Of a stretch of 64,000 nt of DNA, positions 45,638 through 56,508 are shown piece after piece (positions within the stretch are counted from its first letter, which is position 1; every line of letters begins with the position of its first letter). The DNA comes from Dipteronia dyeriana. Its lineage: Eukaryota > Streptophyta > Magnoliopsida > Sapindales > Sapindaceae. Location: positions 72,341,253 to 72,405,252 of the forward strand of contig CM065297.1 in NCBI GenBank assembly GCA_032871835.1, read 5' to 3'. Position numbers and translations under genes: made by a program. The notes below the pieces were generated by a model. It had not been told where the DNA came from. It saw only the letters and a program-made list of their open reading frames with translations, and made no database searches.

Positions 45638-47775
45638 TGTTAATAGCAAAATTTGGCTAGGGACCAAAGAAGAATTTTCCACTTCCCAGCTACCACGCGA
45701 TCCGACAGGAGCAAGGTGAGGCCACCTATACCATCCGAGCATCTCGCACGTATCCAGGCTTACCAAATAAAACCTGACAAGACCGCGTCAAGCTCCTTAC
45801 ACCAGAGTAAAAGCCCGAAGCTAGGTCGACGTGAAAGGACCTGGGTCTCCCGACATCAAGGTATCTCGTGGCACTCCCCTAGAGCTTGCTACTATCTCTA
45901 CTTTCACTAGGAGACCTTCAAGGTGCCGAACTTGTCTTGCAAAGGCACTCCCGCCTCGTCGAGGTATAATCTCGACCTGTACGAGCATAATAGGAAGAAG
46001 CCCATAAAGCCCTATCTTTACCAAAAGCGCCAAGATCCACTGTAGATCCTGGCATGGTTAAATCAAGTAGCAAGAGCAGTACTCGAGCGTACCTCTCCAC
46101 CTTTCCAGAAGCAAGCCAAGGTTGCCTGTTTATGGCGAACACCTTACCAGGGCTTGCCAGCCAAGCCCTCTACCTCGCTAGGAGACCAGCATGATCGATC
46201 TAGCTCCGTGACAATCGAGAGGTCCCCGGGGGACCCCGCCAGTGTACTGGATCCTAGGGTACCTCGCCCTCAAGGAATATCAAATGTCACCTCAGGTAAC
46301 CTACTTGGAGTACCTTTCCAAAGTGACATGCAGAACTAGAGTTCTCCTCTCGGCAATATAGGATGAGAGGTTTGACTTTTATGACATTTAAAGTACCATT
46401 AATGAGGTCAACCGTATTAATGGAGGTAGTCAACCCTATTAATGAGGTCAAATATATTAATAGAGGCAGTCAACCCAACTATTAACATGATCAACACCAT
46501 TAATAAAAGAATATTCAACTTTTTAATGGCCATCATTAGTGAAAGAGTCCAAAGAAGAAACAAATACCTTTTCCTCCAAGATATCCTCCACAACCGATTA
46601 TTAGGGGTCAACTATAACAGAAAATCTTACCTATCAAGGAAAGAAGAGTTCGAAGAGGAAACAATCATATCTTCTCCAAGATAATAGCTATAAGCCAATC
46701 AACTACATGAAAGGAAGAATCGTATTTGATAAGGAAATGAAGACTAATTGAAGAGTCCTGGACTTGCATGCCAAGGTAGTCACCATGTATAAATATGCCT
46801 GTAAAAGGCATAGTGAGGGGTCTCTGATTAATGACAAAAGACACATGCTTCGTTAAAAGTTCTCTCTACATCATCATTGTATGTGTACCCCAACCAGGAA
46901 AATACTGGTTTCGGTAAACACTCATTGTTGTAAGCTCTCCGGAGCATAGACGTTGTACTACTTTGACATATTTGTAACCTCCTCGAAGCATCGCCTGATA
47001 TATATATATATATATATACAAGGAAGGGTATTCCTCTTTCCTCTTGATACTGCCTAGGGGTTTTTCAGCATGTGATCACTCATGATGCTTTTTCCCCCCT
47101 TGGTCAGTCCACCTCCATTTACATAAGACTTGTGTTTTTCCTATTATCTACTGTATTACGTATATGTGTATGCGGGCTAGGTACCGACCCCATTGGTCCT
47201 AGCTCTCTAATCTTTCTTACATGAGATCGGGAAACAACAACAAAGACCTAAGGAACCGAATCTAGATTCCTACCCTGCTGGACCTAACGCTCTTATCCTC
47301 TCATCTACACGCCAAAGTCGCACATCAAAATGAAGAGAAACCGCCCAGACCAGTTCGAAGGGAGTCGAGGAGCTCTCCATTATCCTCTCTATGGATGAAA
47401 TCGAGCTTTCCGACACTGGAGCTAGATAAGGCCACCTTCTTACTTGCTATCGAGGTCGGGGTATTATAGGAAGCAATCCGGCTCCAGAACAAGGATTTGG
47501 ATACCAGCACGGGCTCTGACCCCGACCGAGGAACAAGGTCCAGGATCACTCCCTTCGCATCAGCAAGAGAACCTCGAGCTCCCCATATCTATTTCATAAG
47601 CACGAAGCCCCGACGGGCGAAATGGATTGTCTCCTACCTCCTGTTTCATCCTCTTTCATATTCATACAAGATCAGGTCAGGTATCAACGATACCAACCCC
47701 GGCCACCACCTCCATGGTAGTGGTCTCGAGGGTGTTAATAAGGATTTCTCATCCTAAGCAAATTTCCCGTTAACA
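45638..47775 (+). repeat. 5' LTR of Nd
   Basis: 2138 bp from TGTTAATAG to CCCGTTAACA, complete. AT-rich short repeats (ATTAATGAGGTCAACC) at 46395-46470, TATA box at 46788, and hairpin segment at about 47702-47722. One copy of the 40-bp unit near 47595. Confidence 0.93.
46788..46795 (+). promoter_or_regulatory. TATA box of Nd LTR
   Basis: TATAAATA in the context ACCATGTATAAATATGCC, repeated in the 3' LTR near 52783. It lies about 1150 bp into the LTR, after the AT-rich repeats, and probably starts the genomic RNA. Confidence 0.58.
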
Positions 47776-47780
47776 CTTTC

Positions 47781-47798
47781 TGGCGCCGTCTGTGGGAA
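47781..47798 (+). other. Primer binding site of Nd
   Basis: TGGCGCCGTCTGTGGGAA five bases after the LTR. Identical to F and two bases different from Gb. Confidence 0.93.
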
Positions 47799-48239
47799 GT
47801 TTTCATACCCCTTTTAAAAGCCTCTATGTCTCTACATAAGTATCATTATACTATCGAGGTAACATATTCATTATTCATGGAATATCATTTACTATACACG
47901 ATGTCTTTTCTTCATACTTGTCTATATCGCCTATGCATCGCATGTAGTGCTCATTTTATCATTTAACGAGTTTCGTTCATTGTGGAGCAAATATGGTATG
48001 TGGGATTCCTAGTGGAACCAGTTCATTATGCTACTCCTATGAAGTGAACCTGCTCAGATAATCGTGGAGCTCCAATACAGTAGCTCCCCGCTTGAAGATC
48101 TCCTATATAGCTGAACCATTCTGATACACGAGAGCTCCTATAAAGTAGAATTGCACCTCTCCTAATTCTTTACAGAAGATTTGCTCTGCTACCGGTAGAC
48201 CTCTTATCCAGTAGATCCGTGGGACTTAGACCTGGTCAT
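47799..48239 (+). other. Leader of Nd
   Basis: Non-coding sequence between primer site and repeat array. No gag start or domain is seen; it could carry the RNA packaging signal. Nothing else recognisable. Confidence 0.6.
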
Positions 48240-50540
48240 ATGGGACCCTTCATGTCACCTTATCCACCCTCCAGAAGCTCCTTGGTAGCTGTATCAGGTC
48301 GACTCATGAATCTAAGAAGCCAACTCAGCTGTGTAGCTTCTAGAGCAGCACGACCAGTAGAAGATTAGTGGTTCCACGCCTCATGCACTGGGCCAGTCAA
48401 TGCTCAAGTGAGCCACTGAACTCTCGGTTCACTCTAGGAGAGTCAAGAGCTTTCTCTCAGTTGTTAGGGACTTCTAGGATCCTAAGCATGCTTCTGGACC
48501 AGTACCAGACCGGTGGCTTCGCTCCATGTTTACTGGGCCATTCACCGCCCTAGCAAGCCACCAAAGCCCGATCCGATCGAGGAGGTCTCAGAAGCTTCCC
48601 ACATTTGGTAAGGCCACCTACATGCCTGAGCAAGCTTCTAGAGCAGTAGCATCGCTACAAGACCGGTGGCTTCACTCTATATGTACCGGATGATTCATCG
48701 CCCTAGCAAGCCACCAAAGCCCGATCTGATCGAGGAGAGCCTAGAGGTTTCCCACTCTTGGTAAGGCCTCCTACATGCCTAAGCTAACCTTTGGAGCAGC
48801 AACCTCACTATAAAGCCAAGTGGCTCCTCACTTCTTATACAGGGCCGGTCAACGCCCAATTGAGCCACTGAGCTCCTGTTTCTTTCCAACATGGTCAAGA
48901 GCCTCATTTCAATTGTAGGTGACTCCAAAGATCCCAAGCAGGCTTCTGGACTAGTACCAGACCGGTGGATACAATCGATGTTTACCAGGCCATTCACCGT
49001 CCTAGCAAGCCAGTAAAGCCCGATCCGATCGAGGAGGTCTTAGAAGTTTCCCACATTTGGTAAGGCCACCTACGTGCCTAAGTAAGCTTCTAGAGCAGTA
49101 GCACCGCTACAAGATCGGTGGCTTCGCTTCATGTTTACCGAGCCTTTCACTGCCATAGTAAGCCACCGAAGCCCGATCCGATCGAAGAGGTCTCAGAAGC
49201 TTCCCACATTTGGTAAGGCCACCTACGTTCCTAAGCAAGCTTCTAGAGCAATAGCACCGCTACAAGACCGGTGGCTTCGCTCTATATGTGCCGGGTCATT
49301 CATCGCCCTAGCAAGCTACTGAAGCCCGATCTGATCGAGGAGAGCTCAGAAGTTTCCCACTCTTGGCAAGGCCTCCTACATGCCTAAGCAAACCTTTGGA
49401 GTAGTTGCCTCACTGTAAGGCCAAGTGACTTCTCACTTCTTATACAGGGCCAGTCAACGCCCAAGTGAGCCACTGAACTCTCGGTTCACTACAGGATGGT
49501 CAAGAGCTTTCTCTCAATTACTAGGGACTCCAAATATCCCTAGCATGCTTCTGGACCAGTACCGGACCGGTGGCTTCGTACCATGTTTACAGGGCCATTC
49601 ACCGCCCTGGCAAGCCATCGAAACACGATCCGATCGAGGAGGTCTCAGAAGCTTCCCATATTTGGTAAAGCCACCTACGTGCCTAAGCAAGCTTCTAAAG
49701 CAGTAGTAGTGCTACACGACCGGTGGCTTCGCTTCATGTTTACTGGGCCATTCACCGCCCTAGCAAGCCACAGAAGCCCGATCCGATCGATGAGGTCTCA
49801 GAAGCTTCCCACATTTGGTAAGGCCACCTACTTGCCTAAGCAAGCTTCTAGAGCAGTAGCACCGCTACAAGACCTGTGGCTTCGCTTTATATGTGCCTGG
49901 TCATTCATTGCCCTAGCATGCCACAGAAGCCTGATCTGATCGAGGAGAGCCTAGAGGTTTCCCACTCTTGGTAAAGCCTCCTACATGCCTAAGCAAACCT
50001 TTTGAGTAGCTGCCTCACTGTAAGGCCAAGTGGCTCCTCACTACTTATACAGGGTCGGTCAACACCTAATTGAGCCACTTAGCTCTTGTTTCGTTCCAGC
50101 ATTGTCCAGAGCCTCATTTAAATTTGCAGGGGACTCAAAAGATCCCAAGCATGCTTCTGGACCAATACCAGATCAGTGGCTTCACTCCATGTTTACCCGA
50201 CCATTCACAGCCCTAGCAAGCCACCAAAGCCCGATCTGATCGAGGACAGCCTAGAGGCTTCCCACATTTTGCGTGGTCCAGAGCCTTCACTCAGTTGTTA
50301 GGGGCTCCTTGAAATCCCAAGTATGCCTCTGGACCTGTACCAGACAGATAGCCCATCTCCATTCATATAGGGTCATCCAATGCTCAAGTGAGTCACCACT
50401 CATCCTGGAGGAGTCCAAAGTCTTCTCTCAGTCACGGGAAACTTCTAGAATCCATAACATGTCTCCAAACAGTTACTAGGCCGGTGTCTCCTCTCCACTT
50501 GTATGGGGCCATTCATCGCTCTAGCGAGCTACCTTGGTCC
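48240..50540 (+). repeat. 152-bp tandem repeat array (TR1) in Nd with higher-order structure
   Basis: About 15 units. Type a contains CCGGTGGCTTCGCT, GGGCCATTCACCGCCCTAGC, AAGCCCGATCCGATCGAGGA and CCCACATTTGGTAAGGCCAC. Type b contains AAGTGGCTCCTCACTTCTTA, GTCAACGCCCAAGTGAGCCA and CCAAGCATGCTTCTGGACCA. TTCCCAC-TTGGTAAGGCC recurs at about 48597, 48750, 49050, 49203, 49354, 49654, 49807 and 49960, i.e. every 152 bp or twice that. Type b falls near 48360, 48820, 49420 and 50025, so the later part has a higher-order period of about 600 bp (three a plus one b). The many small frames here are repeats of the same chance ORF. Confidence 0.9.
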
Positions 50541-51800
50541 TGATCTACCTCTTTGAGCCAACTTCCACCATCTTGGTTGGATCGACTTCAATCAGCCCTG
50601 ACCTCTATCTCCTCAGTTGGATCAATCTAGACCTCTCTTACCTCTCCTACCTTGGTAACACCAATTTGGACCTCTACTTTGACAGATTCAGATAGAAAGG
50701 TAGGCAGACTTGAAGCCTCTCATGCATCTACAGGAGTAGAGGACTTCAAGGTAGTTCCTACCTCAACACGACTAGACATGAAAGCAAAAACGGGAACCAA
50801 GTCCTCCTCATCATCTGTGCATCCATCATCTCAATAATTTCTGGCTTCAGTCAGAGCCGACCCAGGTAACTCTCAACTTTCTCTATGACCTATTCAAGGT
50901 ATCCATTGTCCAATGATGATCAGGTCAGAGGGAAGAAGAGCTTGAGCTGCCTAGCAAGCAACACAGAAGCATCCTTTAGCAAATGAAGCACCCACATTGG
51001 CTCCCAATGTAGCCACGCTGCCATGCAGAGTTTAAACCACTCCCTCAAGAATTTACCTCCTCCTTCAGAGCAATCCTCGCATGGCACGACGTATGGACTT
51101 GAGTCTCTCCACATCATATGCATGTTGGATCCACTTCGGGTTACCTGCACATTAGCCATGGTTGCCTCAATTCTGGTCATGTCTTCATTCAGAACAACTG
51201 TGCTCCTCGTCCTTTTGGTTTGACGTCAGCTAAAAGAGAAGTTTTATCCATCCGAAACATCTACTTCTGGATCAACCAGGGCTCAGCTGCCATATAAACA
51301 ACCACCTCAGTTGTGGCCTTTATTTGAAGGAGAAGCTCCCTTTTCGAATTGATCATCTACTGCACCATGAGATTTCAACCCGGGTCTGCTTCAGTAACCC
51401 AAGACTTGCCAGCTACGATGGGAAAATACACGACCATCTCAACAGCTTTCTTCTTAATCCTCTCCCATTTTCGTCCATCAATGAATCTTAAGTCGAATGA
51501 GAGAAGTAGAGCCAGCTCTACCTGGAAGGTTGTGAAGACGTAACCATTCTCTTTGGTTGGCACGAGCTCGACCTTAGCAAACACAAACTTACTCTCGAAG
51601 GTTATCATATTGATGGCTCCTCTCTATTTGTACTCGGCCTTCCAATGCCCTAGTGAGCCATCGAGGTCTCAATTCATTCGGGGAGCATCCAAAGGTCCTG
51701 ATTCGTTCACAGTGGGGCCTCGAGCTCGATTACGATTGTTGAAGACTCTCATCTACCCCAAGTGGACTTCTAAACCGGTTATATCACTTGGGGACTAGAA
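50541..51800 (-). pseudogene. Antisense-ORF remnant of Nd
   Basis: Minus-strand frame 51608-51375 has KVELVPTKENGYVFTTFQVE and FDLRFIDGRKWERIKKK, related to FNEGYFYASYQVAEALPPPF and following residues in Gb. Frame 51180-50920 follows with EATMANVQ and other helical sequence. Acidic segments lie near 50640-50560. It is the same module as 22090-23105 and 29880-30290. Stops between parts mean no full protein. The segment is antisense to the element, as in Gb. Confidence 0.6.
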
Positions 51801-52079
51801 TCTCAAAATTTTCTCAGTACTCGAGTGTGAGGGGCGATGACCCTAGCGTGAGATAATTTCCTCTAGTTCGCAATAAAAAGTGTCTTTTGCGGAGAGCCAT
51901 TTTACTATCTACACTCATAATGCAGATCATCTCAAGAGATTCTACTCGTTAAAAAAATCCTAGAGCGAGACTGGTTATCAATCGATACCACCATGCATTG
52001 ATACAACTTCGTATTAGCTCACCATGAGTTTGCATCTCTTTCGATTTTGGTATCCGTAGTAGATCTTATGTGATCACCA

Positions 52080-52562
52080 TCACCAGGAGAGCTACACCGC
52101 ACTCTCGATGCCCTAGACCAAATCAAATCCTTCCAGGAGGATTGCCATTACCAAGAGAGCTACACCGCACTCCTGATGCCCTAAACCAGAATGAATCCCT
52201 CCAAAAGGATCACCTTGACTAGGAGAGCTAGATAGCCCTCCTAATGCCCTAGACTGAATTAATCCCTCAAGGAGGATCGCCATAGTATTTCGACAGTGAT
52301 CTCCTTATGACCAGAGACTGGTCGGGGAAGCCCCCTCACTACCTCTGATGCCTCGACTAGGTACCAACCCCCGTCAAGAAGGGTCTGAGTGTAAGAGCAT
52401 AGTTGCCATCCAGATCTCGAGACCAGGGATTGATCGGAGAAGCCCTCTCATAACCATAATGCCTTGGTCGGGTGACCTCCCCAAAGAAGAATCTGAGTGT
52501 AAGAGCATAGTTGTCATCCGGATCAAAAGACCAGGATATAGTTAGATAGCACTCATGATGCC
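52080..52562 (+). repeat. 67-bp and 99-bp repeats (TR2) in Nd
   Basis: About three short-variant units (52090-52290), then two 99-bp-type units with GTGTAAGAGCATAGTTGCC. The block stops within a unit at CATGATGCC, where LTR sequence starts; this is the deletion that also removed the start of the 3' LTR. Confidence 0.88.
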
Positions 52563-53710
52563 TTTTCCTCCAAGATATCCTCCACAACCGATTATTAGAG
52601 ATCAATTATAACAGAAAATCTTACCTATCAAGGAAAGAAGAGTTCGAAGAGGAAACAATCATATCTTCTCCAAGATAATAGCTATAAGCCGATCAACTAC
52701 ATGAAAGGAAGAATCTTATTTGATAAGGAAACGAAGACTAATTAAAGAGTCCTGGACTTGCACGCCAAGGTAGTCACCATGTATAAATATGCCTGTAAAA
52801 GGCATAGTGAGGGGTCTCAGATCAATGACAAAAGACACATGCTTCGTTAAAAGTTCTCTTTACATCATCATTGTATGTGTACCCCGACCAGGAAAATACT
52901 GGTATCGGTAAACACTCATTGTTGTAAGCTCTCCGGAGCATAGACGTTGTAATACTTTGACATCTTTGTAACCTCCTCGAAGCATCGCATGATATATATA
53001 TATACAAGGAATGGTATTCCTCCATCCTCTAGATACTGTCTAGGGGTTTTTCAGCATGTGATCACTCGTGATGCTTTTTCCCCCATTGGTCAGTCCACCT
53101 CCATCTACATAAGACTTGTGTTTTTCCTATTATCTACTGTATTACGTATGTGTGTATGCGGGAAAGGTACCGATCCCCATTGGTCTTAGCTCTCTAATCT
53201 TTCTTACATGAGATCAGGAAACAACAACGAAGACCTATGGAAACGAATCTAGATTCCTACCCCGCTTGACCTAACGCTCTTATCCTCTCATCTACATGCC
53301 AAAGTTGCACATCAAGATGAAGAGAAACTGCTCAGACCAGTTTGAATGGAGTCAATGAGCTCTCACGTATCCTCTCTATGGAAGAAATTGAGCTCTCCGA
53401 CACAGGAAGCAATCGGGCTCCAGAACCAGGCTCTGGGTACCTAGAAGGGCTCTGACCCCGACCGAGGAACAAGGTCCAGGATCACCCCTTTCGTACCAGC
53501 TAGAGAACCTCGAGCTCCCCAGATCAACTTCATAAGCACGAAGCCCGATAGGCGGGATGGATTGTCTCCTACCTCCTGTTTCATCCTCCTTCATATTCAT
53601 ACAAGATCAGGTTAGATATCAACGATACCAACCTCGGCCACCACCTCGGTGGTAATGGTCTCGAGGGTGTTAATAGGGATTTCTCATCCTAAGCAAATTT
53701 TCCGTTAACA
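52563..53710 (+). repeat. 3' LTR of Nd, first 930 bp missing
   Basis: It matches the 5' LTR from about 46568 to 47775 with few differences and a gap around 47380-47460. It ends TTCCGTTAACA at 53710, followed by the TGTTC duplication. Confidence 0.9.
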
Positions 53711-54636
53711 TGTTCTAACAATAGAATTTGGGCAACAATGGGGATTTGTTATCTAGTGGAAAATTTAGGTTTCGGTCCTCCTCCTTCTTCATGCATGTCT
53801 AGACGTATTTATACTGTAGATTTTAGGTTTAACTAGTTATTCTTCCTCCTTAATCACTGAATCAAATTCCCTCTTATTAGGTGTGATGTTACTTTTAAAT
53901 ATCGTTGACTTTGGCTCATTAACGGATTCGACGATATCTTAGAGGGAGATAAGTTTGTTTCCTCTTCGGATTCAATGACTTGACCTGTACGCATGTAATG
54001 GTTTAATGCACATTAGAGTTGACTTTGATCCTGTATGTAAGCCTGGCGAGGTGCCTTATGGAAGTCTCTGAATAGGGCGCCTGCTACCTTGAATGACAGG
54101 GTATACTTCAGTATCGATATTATTACTAGGAGCTTGATCCGACCACTCTGGGCATCCTTTGGAGCTTGACCAAATTGTGTTGGCGCTTTTCGGTGGGAAC
54201 GGAGCTTTACGAGCTTCCTCTTTCCTTGCTTAGATAGTTTAAGATTATACCTCAGCAAAGCAAGAAGACATTGCAAGACAAGTTTGACACCCCAAAAGTC
54301 TCTTGGTGAAAGTAGAGATGGTAGCCTGCTTCATGAGAGGTCATGAGATACCTCGACCTCAGGGAACGCAGGTCTTCCCTCTTCGAACTAGCTTCAGGCT
54401 CCTATCCCAATGTAAGGAGCTTGATGTGGTCATGTCGGGCTTTAATTGGTGAGCCTAAATGCGTGGAAGATGTTTGGAAGGTATGGGTGACCTCGTCTTG
54501 CTCCTGTAGGGTTGCATGGTAGCTCGACCTCGGGGACTTTGATACCTTGTTGCATAGGCCTGAATTTGGACCCTTGCATGAAGACTAGATGGTGGAAAAT
54601 TTTCCTTTAGTCCCTAGCCAAATTTGGCTATTAACA
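53711..54636 (-). repeat. 5' part of the 5' LTR of F
   Basis: On the minus strand it begins TGTTAATAGCCAAATTTGG at 54636 and is related to 19865-19240 in the Nb LTR in the first 500 bp. The first five plus-strand bases are the Nd target duplication; after removing Nd it runs on at 45637. This is the outer end of F. Confidence 0.82.
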
Positions 54637-55664
54637 ATTGGTACTGATGTATTTATATTCGTACGTCATGAGGTTAAAAGTTAAGTATATATAAATTTGA
54701 CTTAATGGTACGGATACCCCCTGAATTATTCGCGTGTTGCTCATTTGCCCCCTGAATTATTAAAATGGTCACTAAACCCCCTGAACTATTAGAAAATGTA
54801 AATAATTGACGAAATCCATACAGAAATCACTTTCCGTCTCAAAACCGAGTCACGTGAGGTTGATGTGTGACTGTAAGAAAGGGTATAATGGGAATAACAA
54901 AAATCAAAGTTCAACAGTTCAACATCATCAACATCAAACACAGAACAATTCATCACCATCTTCATCATCAAAAGTTTAACATCAAACCCATAACTTTACC
55001 ATCATCATCATCCACCTTACCAAACCATTCTTAAGAAATAAAAAAATAAACAAAACACCACCAAACCTGGAACTTCAAGCCTAAAATTCATCACCACAGT
55101 CATCATCAACAACATCAAACTTGGAACATCAAAAATATCACCATCACAATGAATCTGGATCCTAAGAAAAAACAACAGCGTTCTTCCCCAAATTCAAAAA
55201 AACCAACCACCCAATTTTTATCCAGCAACCCCTCCCACCATCAAAACCCAACTTAGCAACCTCTCCACCACAAACTCCCCCAACCTAAAATTTACATATT
55301 TTCATATAAAAAACAATTCCAATTTTTTTTCTTTCAAGAAACTAATAACAATAAAGATAAAAAGTGTATCCATACAATAACAATTCTTTATCAAACAAAA
55401 GTCAAATACTCAACCAAATAAAAAAAAAGTTAAAGATCTTAAAAGGTGAAGAGATCTAGAATCTGGAAGATTTTTTTTTTAAAACAAAAAAAAACGAAAA
55501 GAATTTATGATTTGTTGAATTTCTTAGAACTCGACCGTCAGACCCTAGACAGTTTTAGATGAATTTCTGATTTGTTTGAGCTTTGATTTTGCAAGTATAT
55601 ATGTGGGATTTCTGTAAAAAGTGGATCATGATTTTGATGAAAACAGGAAGACAAGATAGATCAG
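54637..55664. other. A/C-rich unassigned segment between F and E
   Basis: No gene supported. The first 250 bp contain the repeated clause CCCCCTGAATTATT (54717 and 54748) and CCCCCTGAACTATT (54777). From about 54895 to 55340 the plus strand is nearly free of G and full of CATCATCA/ACATCAAAC runs. A 60-residue minus-strand frame (54789-54971) has no domain. It may be the pre-insertion DNA or another decayed repeat. I see nothing further. Confidence 0.55.
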
Positions 55665-55877
55665 TGTTATATGTAAATTTTTACCGAACGTACAAGTCAC
55701 TGACAAGGTGGACAATCCCTTAAATATTACCAGAGACATCCAAGTAGGCATCTAGAAGATGAAAGAAAACATCACTAAGGAATGAAAACCCGAGTAAGTG
55801 TGAACATGAATATTCGACAAGCCATAACCTGCTCGAAACCAAACGATGTCATGTTCTACTCAGGACAAATATGGAGG

Positions 55878-55882
55878 AACCC
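55878..55882 (+). other. Left target site duplication of S2
   Basis: AACCC before the LTR start TGTAAG; the second copy is at 57403-57407. Confidence 0.85.
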
Positions 55883-56164
55883 TGTAAGTTCCTCGGTTTT
55901 TTATTGGCTCATTTCGTTGACAACCACATTTTGAGATCAATATGTAAGGGTAGTTTAGGTCATCATTGCTCAAGTCCTCTTCCAAGCATCAAAGGTAAAA
56001 TCACTTGCTTAACTTCATTGAAGAGATTTAGTGCACACACTCACACTTATGCATTTTCTTTTAATTATCTTGCTTGCATGCTTATTTGCCATTTTGTGTG
56101 CCTTGTGTGTCTTATTTTTGTTTGAGTGTTAAATGTATGTTTGTGCCTTAAAAATAAGATTTTT

Positions 56165-56445
56165 CCTCTATACGACGGTCTAGACCGCTCTCTGTATAGT
56201 GCCTTCATCGCGGCCTGCTCAGCGGTGTTTACTAGAGGACGCATGCTGTATCTACAACGGTCTGTGCTTGTTGCATACGCCGCTGTCTCCCAAGGGGAGT
56301 TTCACAGACGATGCATGTTGTCTAGACCGCGGTCTGTGCATACTGCATGTGCAGCTGCCTGTAGAGCGGCGAGGTCCAGGTGATACACCGCTCTATGTGC
56401 CGCTGTCTGGACACTTACCTGGACCGCGGTACAGCCAGCGATCCT
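56165..56445 (+). repeat. CG-rich palindromic block of S2
   Basis: Repeated motifs around ACGGTCTAGACCGCTC, TCTAGACCGCGGTCTGTGCA and GGACCGCGGTACAGCC. The spacing is roughly 70-80 bp. It lies in the same place relative to CAAAACGAC and the TATA box as the 121-bp repeats of S1, but the sequence is different. Confidence 0.8.
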
Positions 56446-56500
56446 GACGGGGTTTTGCTTACCTTTTGCCCAAAACGACGCAGTTTCACTTTAGGCTTCA

Positions 56501-56508
56501 TATAAATA
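56501..56508 (+). promoter_or_regulatory. TATA box of S2 LTR
   Basis: TATAAATA 30 bp after CAAAACGACG. The arrangement matches S1. Confidence 0.6.

Larger units (their letters stand above)
45638..53710 (+). mobile_element. Non-autonomous N element Nd, both ends present
   Basis: An 8073-bp element with 5' LTR (45638-47775), primer site (47781-47798), a 152-bp repeat array (about 48240-50540), an antisense-ORF remnant (about 50540-51800), 67-bp and 99-bp repeats (52080-52562) and a 3' LTR lacking its first 930 bp or so (52563-53710). It is flanked by TGTTC. No gag, protease, RT or integrase sequence is present. It inserted into the 5' LTR of F. The LTRs are nearly identical where both exist, so insertion was recent relative to its surroundings. 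The size and lack of genes fit a large retrotransposon derivative (LARD). Confidence 0.87.
34551..54636 (-). mobile_element. Minus-strand Tat-type gypsy element F, split by K3, S1 and Nd
   Basis: Read on the minus strand: the first part of the 5' LTR (54636-53711), then Nd inserted, the rest of the LTR (45637 to about 45351), primer site (45348-45331), gag leader and N-terminus (to 44471), then S1 and K3, then RT and RNase H (35777-34551). The LTR halves join because Nd is flanked by the 5-bp duplication TGTTC. Joined, the LTR is about 1.2 kb, like those of Ga and Gb. About 2 kb of gag, protease and early RT is missing at the S1/K3 position, and everything after the first RNase H is gone. Confidence 0.78.

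Noticed and set aside
48368..50479. Many short plus-strand frames with alike proteins (for example CSEPLNSRF and QLLGTSRI-type residues)
   Set aside because: They follow the 152-bp DNA repeat, shift frame with unit number and have no domain. They are chance frames in a tandem array, not a repeat protein.
53711..54636. An independent solo LTR on the minus strand
   Set aside because: Its left border is exactly the TGTTC duplication of Nd, and the primer-site-bearing LTR end at 45351-45637 is its missing part. It is the first part of the split F LTR.
56126..56447. Two overlapping frames with cysteine- and alanine-rich residues, possible secreted peptide
   Set aside because: They come from the CG-rich palindromic block of the S2 LTR and are not conserved as protein in S1.
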